Assembly (NCBI GenBank): GCA_964575975.1
Contig: CAZNTU010000016.1
Location: forward strand, 1-47,709
Direction: 5' to 3'
From: G963674505 sp964575975
GTDB taxonomy: Bacteria; Desulfobacterota; Desulfobacteria; Desulfobacterales; SKZT01
DNA: 47,709 nucleotides
Positions 42,710-47,709 of this stretch are shown here, one piece after another. Both the position numbers and the translations under genes were made by a program. Each line of letters starts with the position of its first letter. The first letter of the stretch is position 1. The notes beneath the pieces are model-generated. The model did not search any database. It worked only from the letters and a program-made list of their open reading frames with translations, and had not been told where the DNA came from.

Positions 42710-44581
42710 TTGGCGTTTTACGATAAATATTACGACGTGATCGTTGTCGGAGCCGGGCACGCCGGATGCGAAGCGGCCTTGGCGGCGGCGCGCATGGGTT
42801 GCGACGTGCTTCTGATGGCGATCGATTTGGACAAGGTCGCCGCGATGCCCTGCAGCCCGTCGATCGGGGGCATGGCCAAAGGGCAGCTCGTCAAGGAAAT
42901 CGACGCCCTTGGCGGCGAAATGGCGAAAATTTCCGACCGGACCGCCATACAGTACCGGACCTTGAACACCAAGAAAGGTCCCGCAGTACATTCCTCCAGG
43001 ACGCAAAACGACAAGCTCAGATACCACACTCTGATGAAAAAGAGCGTGGAGAGCCAGAGGGGGCTCGATTTGAAGCAGGCTCTGGTAGAGAGGCTCGTGG
43101 TGGAGAGCGGCAGGATCGTCGGGGTGGAGGACCACACCGGTTTCGGATACAAGTCCAAATCGGTCGTTTTGGCGGCGGGCACGTTTTTCTCGGGCTTGGT
43201 CCATATCGGATTCAAGTCCATAAAGGCGGGCAGAGCTGGGGAATTCGCCTCTTACGGCCTGCCGGAGCACCTCCGGGAATTGGGGTTCGAACTTGGAAGG
43301 ATGAAAACGGGGACGCCTCCACGTCTGAAAAAGTCGAGCATCGATTTCGACGCTTTCGAAAGGCAGGACGCCGAAGAAAATCCGTCGCCGCTCTCGTGTT
43401 TCACAAAGGAAATCGCCATGCCCCAGCTCCCCAGCTACATGGGCCACACCAACTCGGAAACCCACAGGATCGTACGGGAAAACTTGAAATATTCGGCCTT
43501 GTACGGAGGTATTATCAAGGGCGTTTCGGCGAGATACTGCCCCTCGTTCGAGGACAAGATCGTCCGGTTTCCGGACAGGGACCGCCACCATGTCATTTTG
43601 GAGCCCGAGGGGCTGGACACGGAGGAAATCTACGCGAGCGGCCTAGGCAACAGCCTTCCCATCGAAATCCAACTGAGAATCGTCCGGTCCGTGAGGGGAT
43701 TGGAGCAAGCCGAAGTCATGCGTCCCGCCTACGCCATCGAATACGACTACGTCAATCCCGTCCAACTGAAGAACACTCTTGAAACCAAAAGGTTCGAAAA
43801 CCTGTATCTCGCGGGCCAGATCAACGGGACTTCGGGATACGAGGAGGCGGCCGCCCAAGGGTTCTGGGCCGGCGTCAACGCCGTCCTGAAAGTGCAGGGG
43901 CGCGCCCCGTTCGTTCTGGACCGCTCCCAGGCATACATGGGCGTCCTGATCGACGACCTGATCACTCGGGGGACCAGGGAACCGTACCGCATGTTCACGT
44001 CAAGGGCCGAATACAGGCTTATGCTCCGCGAGGACAACGCCGACTTGAGACTCATGGAAATCGGCGCGGAGCTGGGATTGATCGGCGACGACGCCCTGAA
44101 GGAAATAAAGGAGAGGAAAAGGGAGATCGGGAACGAAATCGCCAGGATAAAAAAAACGGTGGTCAAACCCGACCCGAAAGTCAACGACTATCTTGAATCG
44201 CGCGGGACCGCGCCCATCAAGACTGGAATTCCCCTGTACAACCTCTTGAAAAGGGCGGAACTCGATTACGGCGTCGTCGAGGAATTCGCGCCCCCGGAAA
44301 AAAAGATTTCGTCCAAGGCCGCCTATCAAGTGGCGATCGAATCCAAGTACGAAGGCTACATCGAAAGGCAGCAAAGGGAAATCGAAAAATACAGGGATCT
44401 CGAGAGGGTTAAAATTCCAGATCTCTTCGACTATGCGACGGTCCGGGGACTTTCCAACGAATTGAAGGAAAAACTCGCGCGCGTTCAACCCGGCACGCTC
44501 GGTCAGGCGACCAGAATAGACGGTATGACTCCGGCGGCCATATCCGCCCTGATGATCACCATCAAAGCCGCTTTCGGTTAA
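42710..44581 (+). CDS. mnmG: tRNA uridine-5-carboxymethylaminomethyl modification enzyme
   Basis: A 623-residue FAD enzyme that, with MnmE, modifies the wobble uridine of tRNAs. The FAD motif is DVIVVGAGHAGCEAALAAAR (9-28). PCSPSIGGMAKG, the central AGTFFSGLVHIG and the late GQINGTSGYEEAAAQG are typical. The start is probably TTG at 42710, with AGGAG 12 bases upstream; no ATG lies before the FAD motif. Length is normal for MnmG. mnmE is not in the window. The dnaJ-type gene follows 147 bases downstream. Confidence 0.96.
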   Translation: MAFYDKYYDVIVVGAGHAGCEAALAAARMGCDVLLMAIDLDKVAAMPCSPSIGGMAKGQLVKEIDALGGEMAKISDRTAIQYRTLNTKKGPAVHSSRTQNDKLRYHTLMKKSVESQRGLDLKQALVERLVVESGRIVGVEDHTGFGYKSKSVVLAAGTFFSGLVHIGFKSIKAGRAGEFASYGLPEHLRELGFELGRMKTGTPPRLKKSSIDFDAFERQDAEENPSPLSCFTKEIAMPQLPSYMGHTNSETHRIVRENLKYSALYGGIIKGVSARYCPSFEDKIVRFPDRDRHHVILEPEGLDTEEIYASGLGNSLPIEIQLRIVRSVRGLEQAEVMRPAYAIEYDYVNPVQLKNTLETKRFENLYLAGQINGTSGYEEAAAQGFWAGVNAVLKVQGRAPFVLDRSQAYMGVLIDDLITRGTREPYRMFTSRAEYRLMLREDNADLRLMEIGAELGLIGDDALKEIKERKREIGNEIARIKKTVVKPDPKVNDYLESRGTAPIKTGIPLYNLLKRAELDYGVVEEFAPPEKKISSKAAYQVAIESKYEGYIERQQREIEKYRDLERVKIPDLFDYATVRGLSNELKEKLARVQPGTLGQATRIDGMTPAAISALMITIKAAFG

Positions 44582-44728
44582 ACGCGAATCGTCATAAAGC
44601 GCTTGTTGCTGTTGACGCGCCGAAAAACACACCCTAAACTAATAATTTCGAACGACAAGGCCGCAACCTTACTTAAAACCGTAAAACGAATCGCCCCGCA
44701 TCAGGGCGTCGCGAGGAAACGTCGGAAA

Positions 44729-45646
44729 ATGCCGGAAAAAGATTACTACAAGATGCTCGGAGTCGATAAAAAAGCCGGCGCCGAGGAAATCAAAAAAGCG
44801 TATCGGAAACTGGCGATGAAATACCATCCCGATCACACCAAGGGGGACAAAAGCGCCGAGGAAAAATTCAAGGAGATCAGCGAAGCCTACGCCGTTCTCA
44901 GCGACAAGGAAAAGAGACAGCAGTACGACACTTACGGCTCCGCCGATTTCCAGCAACGATTCACCCAAGAGGATATCTTCAGGAATTTCGATTTTTCCGA
45001 AATACTCAGGGAGTTCGGGTTCGGCGGGGGGACTTTCTCAAGAGGCGCCGGAGGCAGAGGCATGCGTTTCGATTTCGGCCAAGGCCATCCGTTCGGCGGA
45101 TTCGCCCAACAGAGGGGACCTGTGAAAGGAAACGACCTTGTCTACGAAATCCCTCTGACCATCGGCGAAATAGCCTCGGGCGCGCGAAAGACCATCGACA
45201 TTCACCACGCCGGCAAATCGGAGAAGCTTACCGTAACTATCCCCAAGGGCATGATACCCGGGAAAAAAATCAGGCTCTCCGGAAAGGGAGAGGAAAGCGC
45301 CTACGGCGGCCCCCCCGGCGACTTGTTCATTCGTTCCGGGTTGATCGGAGACCATCTCTTCGAACTTGACGGCCACGACCTGCTTATCAAAAGGGAAATC
45401 AAACTGACCGAGGCGCTGCTCGGCACCCAGATAACAGTACCTACTCCGCTCGACAAGGAATTGACCCTGAAAATTCCACCCGGGACAAACAACAAAACCA
45501 AAATGCGGCTGCCGGGCCAAGGAATCCCTCACATGCGGGGAAACGCCAAAGGAAACCTCTTTATAGAAGTCTCCGTCAAAATGCCCAAAAACCTTTCGGA
45601 CGAACAAAAAAAGCTCGTCGAAAAATTGGCTGAAACCGGCCTATGA
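44729..45646 (+). CDS. CbpA-type DnaJ co-chaperone
   Basis: A 305-residue J-domain protein. The J domain (5-70) has the HPD tripeptide (33-35) that stimulates DnaK. A Gly/Phe-rich linker follows (FGFGGGTFSRGAGGRG), then two client-binding domains; the cysteine-rich zinc region of true DnaJ is absent, as in CbpA. The C-terminal domain has IPKGMIPGKKIRLSGKG and LKIPPGTNNKTKMRLPGQG. I chose the ATG at 44729 over a frame 42 codons longer, which has no conserved sequence. No dnaK is adjacent. Confidence 0.92.
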   Translation: MPEKDYYKMLGVDKKAGAEEIKKAYRKLAMKYHPDHTKGDKSAEEKFKEISEAYAVLSDKEKRQQYDTYGSADFQQRFTQEDIFRNFDFSEILREFGFGGGTFSRGAGGRGMRFDFGQGHPFGGFAQQRGPVKGNDLVYEIPLTIGEIASGARKTIDIHHAGKSEKLTVTIPKGMIPGKKIRLSGKGEESAYGGPPGDLFIRSGLIGDHLFELDGHDLLIKREIKLTEALLGTQITVPTPLDKELTLKIPPGTNNKTKMRLPGQGIPHMRGNAKGNLFIEVSVKMPKNLSDEQKKLVEKLAETGL

Positions 45647-45696
45647 CAGGTCCTTGCCGGTTGTTGGAAACGGAACGCGGAGACGAATTAAATATA

Positions 45697-45725
45697 TTGA
45701 CATGAAAAACGCATGCATGTACCAT
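45697..45725 (+). promoter_or_regulatory. Candidate sigma-70 promoter of hpt
   Basis: A perfect TTGACA (45697-45702) and TACCAT (45720-45725) are 17 bases apart, about 70 bases before the hpt ATG. The -10 has four matches of six. Confidence 0.45.
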
Positions 45726-45793
45726 ATTATAGTTTTTGTGGTTTTTTACAAATCATTGTTGCGCGAGTCGCCGACTTTCGACTCTGTTAAGAT

Positions 45794-46312
45794 ATGCCTC
45801 GACTCATAACGATATTGGAAAAAAACGAAATAGACCGCAAAGTCGCCGAAATCGCGAAGAGAGTCTCGTCGGACTACGCGGGTTCGGATCTAATCATTGT
45901 CGGCGTTTTAAAAGGCGCGTTCGTTTTCCTTGCAGACCTTGTCCGCAAACTCACTATTCCCGTGAAAATAGATTTCATAGGCGCTTCCAGCTACGGCAAG
46001 GGAACGGAATCCTCGTGCGAAATCAGGTTGACTCGCAATCTCGAGACGGATCCGAAAGACAAAGACGTCTTGATCGTCGAGGATATAGTGGATACAGGAT
46101 TGACGCTTTCCTTTCTTGTCGACCACTTGAACGCTCTCGGCGCGAAATCCGTTCGAATTTGCGCCTTGATCGACAAGCGGGAACGCAGACTCCATAGTTT
46201 GGACGTTCGATATGCATGCCATGTGGTGGAAAAAGGATTCCTGGTTGGTTACGGATTGGACTACGCTGAAGATTACCGCTACCTTCCGGATATTTGCCAT
46301 CTGAAATTTTAA
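45794..46312 (+). CDS. hpt: Hypoxanthine phosphoribosyltransferase
   Basis: A 172-residue purine-salvage enzyme that makes IMP or GMP from the base and PRPP. The PRPP-binding loop VEDIVDTG is at 95-102; SYGKGTESS supplies the flexible loop and IVGVLKGAFVFLADL the first strand-helix. Length and order are standard. No Shine-Dalgarno sequence precedes the ATG at 45794. The zinc-ribbon gene follows after 16 bases and may be cotranscribed. Confidence 0.95.
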   Translation: MPRLITILEKNEIDRKVAEIAKRVSSDYAGSDLIIVGVLKGAFVFLADLVRKLTIPVKIDFIGASSYGKGTESSCEIRLTRNLETDPKDKDVLIVEDIVDTGLTLSFLVDHLNALGAKSVRICALIDKRERRLHSLDVRYACHVVEKGFLVGYGLDYAEDYRYLPDICHLKF

Positions 46313-46328
46313 CCTACGAGGTTATGAC

Positions 46329-47709
46329 ATGATTATCACTTGCAGAAACTGCAATACAAGTTTCAATTTAAGCGACAGCCTTGTGAAGGAAACCGGATCC
46401 AAGGTCAGGTGTTCGAAATGCAAGTATATCTTCCGAGCATTCCCCCCGGACGTCGCCCCTAAGCCGGAAATCGACAAGGTCGAAAAACCTTGCGCAACCG
46501 AGACAAAGCCAACCTGCGGCGAAGCCGAAAAACCGACTGATCGAGTTTACCCGACTTTCGACCCAAAAGCCGAAAACGACAAACCTATACCCCCTCCGGG
46601 CGTGACCGCCCTACCTCTTCCCGAAACAGAAAAGCCGGCTTCGGCCACAGCATTTTCTGTTTCCGACAAGACCGGGATGGACAACAATTTCGATCTGTCG
46701 GAACTTGACGATTTTTTCGATGACGAGGATATACAATCCGACAAGCGATCGACCGAAGCGAATATCCCCCGGAAATTGTATTCCGAACCCGAAGCGCCCC
46801 AAGCTGGATCGAGCGCGCCCGACGAAATCGATATTCCCGGGTTGGACGATTTTTTCGGGGACAAGAAAGACCATCCCGCTCCTTTCCGCGAAACCTTCGA
46901 TTCGGACACTGCCGAGGAAGCCCCAACCCCCATGCCGGACTTGGAAAACCACCAAAACCTCGGAATAATTGAGACGAACGAAAACGTCGTTGAAATGGAG
47001 GGAATCCAGGAAATCGACGAAACGGGCGAGGCTGGCGGCGTTGAAGAACTTGAGGAAATTGAAGAGATCGACGACGTCGAAGAAATCGAAGAATTCGAAG
47101 AATTGGACGAACCGGAAAAGTCGAGCGATCCTGATGCGTCGAAACTCTCGAATATTATAAGCGAATCGATAGACAGCGAGTCCGAATTCGCCGTGCCGGA
47201 ACAAAATTGCGATTCCGGAAACAATGAAAATGAAATCCGATTCGACATCGATTCGACCGAAGAGGAAATCGAGCACACCTTCACGGGCAAGCACGCGGAC
47301 GCGGAGGAATTCGGAGACCTGGATCTCTCCGATCTCGACGACATGTTCGGGGTCGATGAAGACGATGAAAAGGGTGAGCCAATTGGTCCGGAATCGGCAA
47401 TTGATGTCGATAGCGAGTTGGATAAATCGAGGGAAGAAAAAACTGCTAATCAGGACGACGAAATAGATCTATCCGACATAGAGGGTTTCTTTGTCGATGA
47501 GGAAACCGGGGAGATTGAAAACGTGGAAAGCGAAATCGGACCCAAGAAAAAAGAAATTGCGGAATCGGAGGAAACCGGCGACAATATTGACATCGACTTC
47601 AGGGCCGACGCCAAGGAAAAGGGCGGGGACAAGCCATTGGAAGAAGACATCGGCGGCGAACTCGAATTCGACATCCATGCTAACGACAAAAGAGCCGCTC
47701 AAGCGAAGC
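46329..47709 (+). CDS. MJ0042 zinc-ribbon protein with long acidic repeat region (3' end outside window)
   Basis: An open frame of 460 codons with no stop before the window end. Residues 1-37 are an MJ0042 zinc ribbon (CRNC, then CSKC). The remainder is strongly acidic and probably disordered, with four copies of a short motif: DLSELDDFF (122-130), DIPGLDDFF (168-176), DLSDLDDMF (332-340) and DLSDIEGFF (380-388). An acidic Glu/Ile/Asp stretch lies near 230-265. Related delta-proteobacterial proteins often end in a DUF3426 domain, which would be beyond the edge here. The repeated motif looks like a binding peptide for a partner. It follows hpt by 16 bases. Function unknown. Confidence 0.88.
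   Translation, partial: MIITCRNCNTSFNLSDSLVKETGSKVRCSKCKYIFRAFPPDVAPKPEIDKVEKPCATETKPTCGEAEKPTDRVYPTFDPKAENDKPIPPPGVTALPLPETEKPASATAFSVSDKTGMDNNFDLSELDDFFDDEDIQSDKRSTEANIPRKLYSEPEAPQAGSSAPDEIDIPGLDDFFGDKKDHPAPFRETFDSDTAEEAPTPMPDLENHQNLGIIETNENVVEMEGIQEIDETGEAGGVEELEEIEEIDDVEEIEEFEELDEPEKSSDPDASKLSNIISESIDSESEFAVPEQNCDSGNNENEIRFDIDSTEEEIEHTFTGKHADAEEFGDLDLSDLDDMFGVDEDDEKGEPIGPESAIDVDSELDKSREEKTANQDDEIDLSDIEGFFVDEETGEIENVESEIGPKKKEIAESEETGDNIDIDFRADAKEKGGDKPLEEDIGGELEFDIHANDKRAAQAK

Overview
The window reads as a chromosomal piece of an anaerobic or microaerophilic Gram-negative bacterium, most likely a Desulfobacterota (former Deltaproteobacteria) lineage. The pointers are a TauE/SafE-type sulfur-anion exporter, a Tat-exported four-cluster ferredoxin paired with a small membrane cytochrome-like protein, a DUF362 ferredoxin, an acyl-CoA hydrolase/transferase fused to a GNAT domain, a two-domain MTHFR with a cysteine-rich C-terminus, sigma-54 promoters with an NtrC-type activator, and an MJ0042 zinc-ribbon protein. 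No 16S or marker tree is available, so the assignment is inference. I see no rRNA, tRNA, CRISPR array, prophage or insertion sequence.

Layout. 57-2674: a small cysteine protein, then a sigma-54-driven operon of an exporter and an unknown membrane protein. 2774-5813 (minus): hemL and a twin-FHA membrane protein. 6032-9957 (plus, one minus gene): degenerate Tpt1-like protein, DUF3108 periplasmic protein, single-span membrane protein, His-rich zinc microprotein, trpS, small hypothetical. 10039-16376 (minus): OsmC and ferritin-like diiron protein, MTHFR, then a marR-ferredoxin-cytochrome-HNH cluster. 16601-26045 (minus): hybrid histidine kinase, radical SAM gene coupled to a giant HEAT-repeat gene, a truncated ribbon-helix-helix gene, glnD. 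26046-26890: repeat-rich intergenic island. 26891-29443 (minus): UbiB-like kinase and a membrane protein. 29756-33303: a receiver-Hpt protein overlapping tail-to-tail with an NtrC-type activator, then an apparently gene-less unit with a sigma-54 promoter and a terminator. 33361-39897: HNH nuclease, acyl-CoA/GNAT fusion, DUF362 ferredoxin, YkgJ-type cysteine protein, amidohydrolase, stand-alone pyruvate-kinase C-domain, trmL. 40026-47709: small hypothetical, prmA and a TIGR01212 radical SAM gene (coupled), mnmG, a CbpA-type dnaJ, hpt, and a zinc-ribbon protein that runs off the window.

How the parts fit. Housekeeping genes (hemL, trpS, glnD, mnmG, trmL, prmA, hpt) are interspersed with signalling and redox genes. 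The signalling content is heavy: twin FHA, PAS-GAF-GAF-kinase-receiver, pseudo-receiver-receiver-Hpt, sigma-54 activator, MarR. The best candidates for undescribed biology are the HEAT-repeat/radical SAM pair at 19783-23149, the sigma-54 transcription unit without an intact ORF at 32660-33303, and the sigma-54-controlled exporter with its unknown membrane partner at 755-2674.
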